The notes under the pieces were generated by a model, which was not told where the DNA came from, searched no databases, and worked only from the letters and a program-made list of their open reading frames with translations. 64,000 bases of DNA, from contig OY294068.1 in the NCBI GenBank assembly GCA_958510875.1, positions 33,460,297-33,524,296 on the forward strand, written 5' to 3'. Positions 25,291 to 36,807 of the stretch are shown piece after piece. The position numbers and the translations under genes are program-made. Each line of letters starts with the position of its first letter. The stretch's first letter is position 1. Source of the stretch: Endomychus coccineus. Taxonomy: Eukaryota > Arthropoda > Insecta > Coleoptera > Endomychidae.

Positions 25291-26631
25291 GATTGCTTTT
25301 GAATTCAAATCCACCTCTATTTTTCAAGGATGCATCGGTCGGGTGATGACGGGGAATTTGCGATCAATGGTATCAAGAAGGGCGAAGTATTTTTTTCAAC
25401 TTTATTCTTAGTCCCTTGCATTATATTAGGTCGTAATATTTTTGGATGGTATTTTATGAATTGAAGTATAATTATTAATTAGTCATAGTTTATTTCCAAT
25501 GAATTTGGTAGCTTGGTAGAGCTAAGTAATTATTGCTGTTGTTTAAACTTAATATATTATTATATTTCTATAAAATATTTTCACCATGTTGATAATTCAA
25601 ATGAGTATATGACAATTGATTTCTTTAATAAATAATATTGGCAAAACAATTTATGAATTTTTGTCAAAATTTAAATATGTGATACGTCAATTTTCATAGA
25701 ATATAAAGATCATTCTGAATAAATAAAAATTCCAGGTCTGTATTTAAACAAATAAAGTTCATCATGATTTACAAAAAACCGAACTTCGGATGTTATATTT
25801 GGCAACGTCACCTTGTAGAGGTGGAAAGTGATTACGGTAAGGTGTAATTTTCTTTGAGATATCATTTCAAATAAAGTCAGGAAAAAAATGAGAGAGGCTT
25901 GCAAAATTTCGGTTATTCTTAAAATCTTCTGAAGCATTCGGAATTTTCTTTGTCCCAATTTAATCAGCCTTGTATCTTTTATGATTTCCGAGATTCCAAT
26001 GATGTGGGTCGAATTTGGAACAGCTTGTACAATACACATACGTTTCACCACCAGCATATCGTAATAGTCTAGAAGCTAGACCGATATTGATGGTCTGAAC
26101 ATTAACCCGATGGCTTTTACAGGGCATTTTTTAAGTAATACGAACGTGGCCAAATGGCCACGTAGTAGTTCGCCGTGGCCACGTAGTAATCATAATCTGG
26201 CCACAACCAGTTTTCGAAAATGCGTGAACAACACCTAACTGGAATAATGTTAGAAATTTTCTGAACATACATGATTTCCCCAAAATGTCAAAAAATATAT
26301 AACTTGCTAATTCTAATGAAGTTTTTTGGTGCTAATCGAAGAAATTTATCAACGAATGAATGACAGTTCTTCAAATATACTGTCAATGAGGATTTATATG
26401 GAAAAAAACATACTCACGACTTCCGTTAGATATATAAATTCTATATATTCATGCACGTGCTCGAGGATTTTTATCAGCATATAATTAAGAATTTGTGGGC
26501 AAGTACATAATAAGTTGGATATGACAAATAACTATTTCTGAGATTACTTTTTTTATTGCAAATGTTTTGGTATGAGTCAGTCACAACCCGTCGATACACA
26601 ATTCGTCTATTGAATAGATATGATTATAAAA

Positions 26632-26973
26632 TCACAAACCGCCATCTTTACGGAAAAACTTCCAAACGAAATCCCTGTCGGAGTACAAGGTGAGATCAGG
26701 TTCTCGGTAACGCCTCTTTTTCTTGCGAAAGAACTCTGCTACAGCTGGCCTCGGATCATATAAAGCTGTACCTACTCCATTCAGTGCCACAAACATTCTC
26801 CAGTTCATGGTCTCATATGAAGTTGACAGTCGGGGGTTTGATTTAATTCGATTATAATGAGAAATCACTTTCTCAACAATCATGGAGTGAGGTGAAGTGA
26901 CCAGTAAAGAGCACAACAGTTTCTGCAAAATCCCACATGTCACTGGTATCAGTCGAAGCAGCTTATCCGACAT
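26632..26973 (-). pseudogene. hAT-like transposase C-terminal fragment
   Basis: 113 residues containing L-L-V-T-S-P-H-S-M-I-V-E-K-V-I-S-H-Y-N-R, which resembles the 'serine/valine-E-R-x-F-S' dimerisation region of hAT transposases and KIAA1586-like proteins. It is followed by N-W-R-M-F-V-A-L and a basic K-K-K-R-R-Y stretch. Only the C-terminus is present. It sits in the interrupted arm of the fold-back element. Assignment is moderate. Confidence 0.5.
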
Positions 26974-26988
26974 TTTTGTACCTTCGGT

Positions 26989-27007
26989 GGGAGGGAGGGG
27001 AGGGGGG
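26989..27007 (+). other. Potential G-quadruplex
   Basis: Four runs of at least three G separated by single A bases. It lies just outside the start codon of the hAT-like fragment. Confidence 0.5.
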
Positions 27008-28251
27008 TGTTTGAGGAGATATTTTTCTTTTGGACACCTGGTGAAAAATCCTTAAAAAATGCATGGCACTATGGTTTATAGTCAGAGGACGGTTCAATGA
27101 CCAATTCATCTCACAGACCGAATTTCCCCCGGCTGCTAGATCTCGAGATACAGCATCTGCATTTTTCTTTTTGACTGGAGGTTAACACTTTCCAAGTTGC
27201 GGTTACTTGAGAAGCATGCCATTCTTATACACTTCCACCATGTGCCATCATTTTTTATCGTGTCCGTTTATCAGGCCGACCAGTTAAAATTCAGTCGAGA
27301 ATGGACTGTTTTCCCCCAAACCTGGTGGAAAATGTTCATTGGTATTGGCAATTGTTAACATACCGTATGCCATAAAAAGTTATCTGTCCATTTAACCGAG
27401 TGATCGACCGTTATTAAGACCAAAAGTGTTTGTTTTTTTCATTGTGGATAAAATTTGCGGGTTACAAGGTAACATGATGGCACCATGTTGAATAACTTTA
27501 TTGGAGGTCTAATGAAGATTTAAAATTATTTCCATCACTCCTTGCCTATTTCAACCCCACAAAACCATCTAAAACCACCCCCCAAAACAATATAATTATG
27601 ACAAATTTTATGATAAATCAGTCGATTATTGAGACTCTGGCTGGGTTTAAAATCGAAACAGCTTTTGTTTATTTTATTTTTTCATTCCGCCGGATGATCT
27701 AAGAGAGTTTGGGGGGTTGAAATAGGCAAGGAGTGATGGAAATAATTTTAAATCTTCATTTGACCTCCAATAAAGTTATTTAACATGGTGCCATCATGTT
27801 ACCTTGTAACCCGCAAGTTTTATCCACAAAATGAAAAAAATAAACATTGTTGGTCCAAATAATGGCCAATTACTTGGCAATGGAATGATAACTTTTGATG
27901 GCATAGGGTATGTTAACAATTGCCAACACCAATGAACATTTTCCACCAGGTTTGGGAGGGTTAACTTGCAGTCCATTCTCGGCTGAATTAATTGGTCGGC
28001 CTGATAAACGGACAGGATAAAAAATGATGGCACATGGTGGAAGTGTATAAGAATGGCATGCTTCTCAAGTAACCGCAACTTGGAAAGGGTTAACCTCCAG
28101 TCAAAAAGAAAAATGCTGTATCTCGAGATCTAGCAGCCGTGGAAAATTCGGTCTGTGAGATGAATTGGTCATTGAACCGTCCTCTAACGATAAACCATAG
28201 TGCCATCGGGTTAATGTTCAGACCATCAATATCGGTCTAGCTCCTAGACTA

Positions 28252-29347
28252 GAACGTCACGGTAGATACATAATATGAAGCCTGCAGCAAATCGTACATT
28301 ATGGAATGTGGATTAGGTTTGATATTTTGATCAATAAAATTATAGTCATTCTGAGTAATATGATTACTTTCTAACCTACCCAATTCCAAATTGTTCGTTA
28401 CTCTTCTATAAGTCTTAAATTTTCTTCGCTTATAAAGTATATGATGTAATAGAAAAGAATCATGATACGGAGGGGGTGCCAGTCGCCTTAAAATGAAGTA
28501 CTATGTTGAGGAAAAGGAGATATGTACAAATGAATTCATAGAAAGTGAGCTTGTTTTTACTGCTAACAACGTTCTATTTGGTTATATTGATCTGTCTGCC
28601 TACATATTTTAGTGGAATTCAGTCAGTTCCTTTCAGGCTATCCGAAACTTCATGCAACTTTAAACACAACCCAGAGAGCGTTTGCCGAGTACAATTTATG
28701 CCATCTGAACAGGTACATTCATGGAAAGTCAAATTATACTAGCAGGTGTCAGCCTTTTCCGAGATTAGATTCACTAGTGGCTCATCAAAGGTAATGCCTA
28801 AGCGGTTGTGACATCTATAAGTGGGTTTGATTGCAAACTTAAATGAAATAACTAATTTAATAGATAAATGGAACTAGATTTCACTGAATTCGTTGATTGA
28901 GTGATTTTGAGTGATTTGAAGAAGGAACACAATCAATTAACCAATTTAGAGAGACATTACTTTCGGATAATTATTCAACGAAATTCAGGTTTCAAATATC
29001 CTTCAATAATTGATGAATAATTTGACTTATAAACTTACAATGAAACCTTTGATAAAGTTTTCGACTTCGATAAATTTGGAATTTACCAAATCGATATTGG
29101 GTCAAAATAGAAGGAATATTTCAACTCGGTATAGAAAACATTTTGGCCATATAAAGAAAAATATTAGTGAAATATCAGCATAAGCAGAAAATTTTAAAAT
29201 ACAGGTCACACACACTATTACTCAAGAATGATTATCAGTTTTAAGATCACAAGAGTAAAGAAAATAATCGATTATACTTTCAAGTCATGAGACGTATTCT
29301 GCGAAACACCACGACAGCGTTAGCTGGAGTGGTGTTTTACGGCTATA
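28252..29347. other. Intron sequence, nothing recognised
   Basis: AT-rich with no supported feature. Confidence 0.45.
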
Positions 29348-30298
29348 CCGGGATATCAAAAATTATCTTGGTCAAGGGTGGTTGTGGAATCTAAAACGTG
29401 TGTCTTACTTTACGTTTGAAATAAAAAATATCCCCAAAACTTGTGTCAAATTAATTAATTTGAAGTTTCTAAAATTGCGAAATTTCGCAATTTTATAGGA
29501 ATATTATTACCCTCAGAAGTTTCTAGCGCTTCGAGTTCCGAAATTTTCACGTGGCCTATCGAAATTAGAAGGTTCGAATTGTATAAAAACATAATTGCAT
29601 GAACGCCAGACGTCCTATGTAATTAGCTACGAACGAAATCATTTTGACATATGCCACAAGGAGGTTGCAGCGCGTCAGTTAGAGTTTATACTTTTTACCT
29701 CGATCTTGTTAATTCGTGGCCGTTTCGTGCCCCGTGCGGCCGGCGCCAGTTGTAATAAAGTGTTTTCGACTATAGGCCACTAGCTTTCACCACCTTTGGG
29801 TATATTTTGGTAGCTAGAAAATTTTCTTCGATACGTCGCACATTAGACGCGCATAGCTGAGATCTGAGAATAGCTCAAACTGTTTTAATAAAATTTTCCT
29901 ATTTAATTTTATTTATCGAAAAAAGCAGGGCCGTCGGGCACGGTCCGTTACTAAATCTAACTACATGGAGCGGAAACGGCAAACCAGTTTGCACTTTTCT
30001 AACTCGCGTGCTACGGGCTTCTCACGTGAACGTCATTCGATTTATCGAAAATTAACTATTTCAAAACGGTTTTGGACCCGGTTTGGGGCTATCACGACCT
30101 TCAAAAAAATGTTCAAAGTTCACATTTCGAACATTTCTTGTTACTTAAACCGTTATTTCATAATTTGTAGTTCATTATTGTTTTACAACTGGAATAAATA
30201 GGTATGAAATTTGTAGGTTATTGATGATGTCAGTAAAGTAAGACACACGTTTTAGATTCCACAACCACCCTTGACCAAGATAATTTTTGATATCCCGG
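29348..30298. mobile_element. 951-bp TA-flanked DNA transposon with perfect 66-bp TIRs
   Basis: TA duplications at 29346-29347 and 30299-30300 flank identical 66-bp inverted repeats (29348-29413, 30233-30298) that begin CCGGGATATCAAAAATTATC. The interior has no transposase, so it is non-autonomous. Its interior is related in inverted orientation to 46650-47419. The perfect arms suggest recent movement or gene conversion. Superfamily is likely Tc1/mariner by TA target, but the terminal sequence was not matched to a known family. Confidence 0.85.
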
Positions 30299-30478
30299 TA
30301 CATCCAGTGGGGAGGTTAGTATAATTGAATATTTTCGTTTTCTTGAGTGGTATTCGTTACGATTATATAATGAATAGAACGATAATAATAGATTATCATA
30401 TTTATCATTTATTTTATATTAATATTGAATTATTGTAAGTAATATTTGAAACATTGTTATCAGTCGATGTTTTCAACG

Positions 30479-31319
30479 ATGTTAAGATGATGTTCGTTGC
30501 TTAGCTTTAGATGGCTTTAGAATGACCAGTCATTTGAATAACTTCCTGTAAGTTGTCTCCAGATTTTGTTGAATTGCTTACAGCGGAGGAACGGTTTCAA
30601 TTTTTACGTTCTTGATATCAATCCCAAATAATTTGCGCGCCTAGACGTGTTCACTAACTGAGTTGGTTAATACCCAATACCCATTGGACAATTTTTGTAC
30701 GAAATCCCCGTCTTCATCCAATCTGGATTTGGATCTGAGAACAATTGATTCGTTTTGATATTTGGTATACTTTTGCTCAATATCTTCTGTAGTAGATGCA
30801 CTGGACACTTGTCTTGACATTCTTGTTCGCTTGCTACGCGAGCTGGACGGCAGAATCTGGTAGAACTGGTTTTGTAAGCCATTCGGCGAGTCTTCGTCAT
30901 ACTTTTCAACAATCTTGATGATCTCTTAAGTTGTCAGAGCTGCAGAAGTGGATTTTATTTCCAATGGTAGTGATTGCAGCTCTCTTCTTTTGGCCGGACG
31001 TGCCTTTCTGGAATCCTCAAAAACTATGTCCTTGAATGGGTCTATTTTCCGATAAAAATCTTCGAAGTATTTTTTTCTGGAGAATCGTCTTCGCAACTCC
31101 TTCCTTATAATCGTTGCCAGCTTTATGCTGGAAGCCAAATCTTTGAGAATATGTGCAAAGGGTTCGTTCGAAGCCTGCTCAAGAAATTCATATTTTCTCT
31201 CTTCACAAAATGTCAAAAACTGCATCCAAATGCATTGTGCGTTTTCACCGCACCTGCAGGAGTTAAAGATTGAATTGATTCGCTTATTTCTAAATCTGAA
31301 GCAGAAGCATCTTAATTGA
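30479..31319 (-). pseudogene. Unidentified minus-strand coding remnant
   Basis: Two consecutive open stretches (31225-30926 and 30912-30667) lie in the same frame, separated by one stop codon. A further open tail runs to about 30600. The sequence is rich in charged residues (E-L-R-R-R-F-S-R-K-K, then S-S-S-R-S-K-R-T-R) and looks like a degraded gene or transposon ORF, not random AT-rich DNA. I do not recognise the family. 31320-32439 holds nothing recognised. Confidence 0.35.
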
Positions 31320-32439
31320 CGTTTGTTAATAAATACAAATCTTTGTTATTATGACAGTTATTACATCATGGCTCTAGATTTGAATAACTATTCATTATTT
31401 TTGCTCTGTTGGACCAACCGAAAAACTGATGTGATTAAAGCACCTCGTCAAGGGTCTTTTATCTATACATGGTAACTATGTAAAATTTGTGATAGCTATT
31501 GGCCTAATTTATGATGATATATAATCGTTTTTAAACCCGGTGCTGGAAAATATCTAGATAATTTAGAAGGAATGTCAATGATCAAGCGAAAAGCAATTTA
31601 TTAAATTCAGATTTATTCATAATGAGGTAAATCCCTTATTTACTTTATCAATTGGAAATAGTACTTCAACAGACACGTTTTGTTTTCTACTTCAGTTTAT
31701 TTTGCAAATGGCTACGTGGTAGCTGATGATAGGTCCTCAGTTAGTAGATAGGGGTGAAAATTCTATGCCTATTAATTGTAGTCAATCAGATGCTTGCATT
31801 TTGACATATTGCTATGATAACAACTTACTTTTTTCTAAAATCATCCTACTCATAACCACCAAGCTGTAAGATTATTAAATGTGGTAATTTCTCTGTAATT
31901 AAAACACTGGATTTATGGGAGAAATATGAAATAATTTCATGAAGATGTTGCCCATATTCTTAAACAGATCTTCTTGTTCAGGATCTAAGCCAGAGTTGTT
32001 AACCAAATGCATCAAATACTCTAGTTTTTTATGATAAACTTGAATATGCTCAGATTCTGTACAAAAGGAACTAACTATTGTATGTATTGCAATTCATTTT
32101 ATCATTAAATAATTAATTGGTTTTGATTTTTGCGATACCTAAACATCAACAAGGCGATTAACTTCAGAGAATTTGTCACATGAACTTATCACAGGAATTT
32201 GTAATTTTAATTTGTAAAATTATTGTTTATTTTGTTTGCATTATTATTTAATCCTTTTAATACTTTTCCCTTGTTTCTAGTTGTATAAAATTATGGAACG
32301 TATGAAAAATAATATTTATTTTAGATTATCATTTGAATCTTCTTTTACTAGAGCACAGTGAAAGTGGTAAAAATACAATCAAAACTGCTTCTGATTTACT
32401 AAAATATAGTACGCACTATAATTTACAATAAAGGTTTGT

Positions 32440-32915
32440 AGTTTTTTTTCCTTTTTTCTAGTACTATACCGTTTTATGACGGGAGTAGAATGTTTCCTAC
32501 TTTATTCAATTATATAATCCTTGTTTTACTAGAACTAGAAATTAAAACAGTTGACATCAAAACCGTAATTAATGAATAAAGGTGCCACCGATATAAAATC
32601 ATTAGCGTCAAATAGAAATAGGACTGAATTATTTTCCTTTTTCTCTAGTACTATAAAATTGTGTGATATGGGTGAAATATTATCTACTTTATTTAATTAT
32701 TCAAGCCACATATTACAAGAGCACAGGGAAATTTGGGAATTATCAACTCACTATTTTCTGTTCCAAAACGTGACGTTTGTTTTTTGTGTCTCATATAACA
32801 AATAAAACGCGACCACGCTTCTGAAACTTATCAGGCAAAACGTCAAAATACCAAATAGTTTACCATTCTTATGCAACACTTACAACAGCCTACTATGTAC
32901 CTCACATAAGTGTGT
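32440..32915 (+). repeat. Dispersed repeat, inverted partner of 24810-25290
   Basis: Plus-strand copy of the repeat at 24810-25290, sharing the N-K-G-A-T-D-I-K-S-L open stretch and flanking non-coding blocks. Both copies lie in the same Dscam intron (22848-33807) and could pair in the transcript. 32916-33807 shows nothing recognised. Confidence 0.65.
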
Positions 32916-33807
32916 CCAAGGAAAAACTTTGGTCCTCTTGAATTTTTCATAAAAAAGCATGGTTTCGTACATATTTCCGATTTAAAAAAAAAAATAATAT
33001 ATGTATACGATTGGCCTCACTTTTCCGGGAAATCTATGAAAACTATCAATTTTAAATAACGTCATCTTATAGGAAATATTTCAAGGAACAACTTTGTTAC
33101 ATACAATTTTTCATAAAAAAGTATAGTTGGTGAGATATTAACGGTTTTTTGTTAAAAACGGAGGAATTTTTCAACTATTTTTACCTGAGAATATAATTCC
33201 TCACCTTTTTTTACGCTCATCTCAATTCCCACAAAACAAGTCCCACTTTTATAAAATGACTGCACTAATATCTAAACTGTTAATAAATTTTTATCATTTA
33301 ACCTCCATCCATTCGGTGACGAGTGAGCAACTGTAATAAAATGCAAGTGAAAATGCAGGTCCACTAAATGCTGAGCTTCCGGGTCGGTGACGAAAATGAA
33401 TTTGATTGCCTTGGTGCCGAAAATGCAAACTCCAAGCTTTCAAATGATTTCTGTTTATTCGAATATATCTCACTCTCACTAATCTCCATTATTCATTCGT
33501 CCTTATGAATTCTCAAGATGAAATAATACTCAATTCACCGATGCTAGATGAACTCTATCACAATTAGATTAGAGTCATTTACTTCGTGCAGTTGTTTCGG
33601 AGGAACCTGAATGAAAGGTACTGCCAAAGCCGTTTTAGTGAAATTAATCGTTTGACATACAAGTCAGACAGCCTATGTATAAAAAGAACCTAAATAGTTT
33701 CACGAAGCGAGATCCGTGAATACGCGGCGGATTCATGCATCCGGCAGAGGTATCGATTAAAGCGGAATGTCTCGCTTATAGTGAAGTAGTGAAAAATGGT
33801 ATCCCAC

Positions 33808-34064
33808 CTTGGAGATCCGTAGTAATCCCGCGGAGAGTATGGTCAGACGTTCGCCAAGTGCAACAGGTACGCTCTGTCCCTGCAGCTCTCTCTTCCAATA
33901 ATATCCTGGAACTGGATGTCCTTGAGCGACGCATGGCAGCGTGACATCTTCGCCGAGAACGACCCGTCGGGCATTGTATTTGTCTGCGCTAATCCTGGGC
34001 TGCACGTTTCCTTTCGGTTCTGTTACTATTATCCTACCTGGATATGTGCTTGTCTGAACCTCTC
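33808..34064 (-). CDS. Dscam: Dscam-family receptor, exon with most of Ig3
   Basis: A 257-bp exon with acceptor TTGTTGCAG just above 34064 and donor AAG|GTGGGA at 33807 (minus strand). It encodes the linker T-S-T-Y-P-G-R-I-I-V-T-E-P-K-G and the first strands of an Ig domain with L-G-E-D-V-T-L-P-C-V-A-Q-G-H-P-V-P. It ends L-L-R-I-S-K, which continues in phase 0 into V-R-L-E-D-R-G of the next exon. The first codon is split with an upstream exon that lies outside, or was not found in, the rest of the window. Because no further Ig exon is seen to 64 kb, the 5' intron is probably longer than 29 kb (inference). Confidence 0.9.
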
Positions 34065-34231
34065 CTGCAACAAGGATATACACTCATCTCGGGAGCTTTT
34101 ACAAACAAACAAGCCACATGTATGAGAATAAAGGAAATGTACCCTCTACATTATTATGTCCCACATGGGTTGCCGCCTAGATTTATTACTAGCCTGGGTA
34201 GCAAACATAGCTACAGCTTTGTACTATTTCA

Positions 34232-36475
34232 AAAAATCGATGGTAGAAGCAGTTACTTCATGGTAATTTATCATTATGATTAAATGAAAGAACAATTACT
34301 TTGCTTTTATACCACGTTTGATAATAACATGAAAACGTTACTATAGTTTCAACATCAAAGTGCTAACAGATACCAAATTATGAAGTAAATAATAAACAGC
34401 TAAAAAACGAATAAGGACTAAAATACAATAGCGTTAATGAGATTACAATTGATAGTTTGGGATTCCGGGAAAGTACAGCGTGGAATAAGAAAAAATTTGT
34501 GCATTAGGATAATTATTAATTAATATTCTAGACAAAGGAAAAGATCACGTTGTTATATGTCTAACTGATCATTCAGTGTATTGTTAAAGGGGTTTTTGAC
34601 ACTTTCCTAAATCAAATTTCTGTCGATTCTAATGTGTTTAATTCAAAACCTCTGGTTTCATCATGTAAAAGGCTCGGACTATTCGAATTAGGAAAGGTAT
34701 GAACTGTTTGTTAAAAATGGTTAGCAAAGGTTGAATATATTTTGTTCCAAAGTCTGAAAGAACGAAAATGTTTTGGGTATCTGAGTTTGAAATTCGGACA
34801 AGTTATAGGTATTTTATGTACATAATTCAGGTTTTGCTACTGGTAACCCGTTGAGTCCACTATTAACAGACATTTTCATGTCTGATCTTGGGGGCGAAAT
34901 CACATTCAATTTTGGTATATATGATGTACTCGTCTTCGTCAAAGGCACACCTGGACAATTGAATTCCTATCTTTCATTTATTAACCAGCTTCATCCAAAA
35001 ATTAAATTGAGGTTGGAAACAGATGAATATGGGAGAATTAACTCTTTAGATTTAACACTAATACGTGACCATACTGAAATACATTTACAGGAAATCTACG
35101 TTTACAGACAGCAATATCCGCATTTCATCGCTTATCCCCATAGCCATAATTAGCACTCTATGATACATATATCATTTTCAATACCATTGTTGAAAGAACA
35201 CCTCACAATTTAATTGGACACAATAAAACGAATGGAATAACGATTTTTCGGTACATCAAATAACAAAATTATCAACTTCACTCAACAATAATTAACTTAT
35301 TACAATATTTACCCGTACCTAAAACCCATAGATGTATCAACAAAATTCAGTTCTCCGAGGTATTTTGGTCCCTTAAGCGAAAAAATTTCCAACATTTTAT
35401 CCCGTCATAATAATCTTAGAATCAGTTTTAAATCACAAACAAACCATCATATATATAATGCTAAAGACAAAACCAGTAAATATAGTAAACCTGGAGTTTA
35501 TAAGCTAATTTGTCCGGGCTGTGATAGCTTTTATGTAGGTAGAAATTAATTTTAAACTTAGATACCAAAAACATTTTCGTTCTTTCAAACCTAACAAAAA
35601 GTATTCAACCTTTGCTAATAATTTTTTACAAACAGTTCATACCATTCCTAATTTAGGTAGTCTAAGCATTTTACATAATCAAACCAAAGGTTTCAAATTA
35701 AATTCATTGGAATTAATAGAGAAATATAAAACCTAAGCATTTAATCTCTTATATGAAATACTTTTGTACGATGGTATTAATTAATAAATAAAGTTTATAA
35801 TCGTGGATTATCAATCATAGATTCCTCTGAAAAGATTAAAATACCGGTATAATCTCAGCTAATACTAATTTTGATTTAATATTGACACCTAAAATAATAT
35901 GATATGTAATTCTAGCTAATTTTAAAGTTTTCTAACTGTCTCTTCACAATAATTCATAAATTCACTATTAATTATTTATATATTTGAATTAATTTTATCA
36001 GAAAATGTTATATAATTTGTTTAATCGCAACTGCTATCACATATTTTACTGATACTTTTTATATTAATAAATCTAATTTTATTTAATTTTAAAGTTAAAT
36101 ACTACGAATTTAATACTTGAAGTTTTCAAATTTTTATTAACTCTTTCAAAAAATGAAATGTAAATTAAATAATAATATAAACATGCCTTCAAAATTGCAT
36201 CTAAAAATCCATAAAAAGAAAATTTTCACTTCATTACTAATTTTACATTTTAAATAGTTATAGGTATCGAAAATTTTTACAATATTGTACTTGAACTGTT
36301 TATTGTTTACTTCATAGCATAATAGTGTATTTGTTTGATAATGGCATTGGTGTTGGAACTATAGTAACGTTTTCATGTTATTATTTAAAGTTATATAAAA
36401 GCAAGATAATTGTTCTTTCATTTAATCATAATGATGACTTACCATAAAGTAACTGCTTCTACCATAGATTTTTCA
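34232..36475 (+). mobile_element. Penelope-like element relic (RT plus GIY-YIG) with inverted arms
   Basis: The RT part (about 34830-35153) shows G-N-P-L-S-P-L-L-T-D-I-F-M-S-D-L and D-V-L-V-F-V-K-G-T-P, the Penelope RT pattern. The catalytic Y-V-D-D is replaced by I-Y-D, so it is dead. The GIY-YIG nuclease N-terminus (G-V-Y-K-L-I-C-P-G-C then F-Y-V-G-R) lies at about 35494-35546, followed by a stop and frame changes and the C-terminal K-H-F/L-E-L-I-E-K-Y region to 35736. Left sequence 34560-34830 is an inverted copy of 35555-35740, and 34232-34360 is an inverted copy of 36335-36475. An inverted partial copy at the 5' side is common for Penelope-like elements. Confidence 0.8.
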
Positions 36476-36807
36476 GATAAATAAATATTTAATTTGTGTT
36501 ATATACATCATATGTTTACATTCGTCCTGGAAATTCACATCATCGAAAACAGAGATATTAACAATACTCAACTGCAATCAAATTCAAATAAAAATAACAA
36601 GTTTATCATGGAATAAAAATACATATATTTACAAAACATTATGAAATCGTACTTTGAAGCTATTTTTCATCATAAATATTGTGTTATAATCAAAGAATGT
36701 TTAGTGTAGTACCAAAAAATATTAAAATTTGTATCTGTGAAGTAAAATATATTGTTTAAAAGAAGATTTTTCATAGATTTCTAGAATTCTTTCATTGGTG
36801 ATTATTG

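Larger units (their letters stand above)
26067..28249. mobile_element. TA-flanked fold-back DNA transposon
   Basis: TA dinucleotides at 26065-26066 and 28250-28251 flank 48-bp terminal inverted repeats (26067-26114 and 28202-28249; one mismatch seen). Inside, a further ~490-bp inverted pair (about 27064-27553 and 27711-28201) surrounds a ~155-bp centre. The left arm is interrupted at 26115-27063 by about 950 bp holding a hAT-like C-terminal fragment. The TA duplication suggests the Tc1/mariner class, but no matching transposase is present. Confidence 0.75.
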
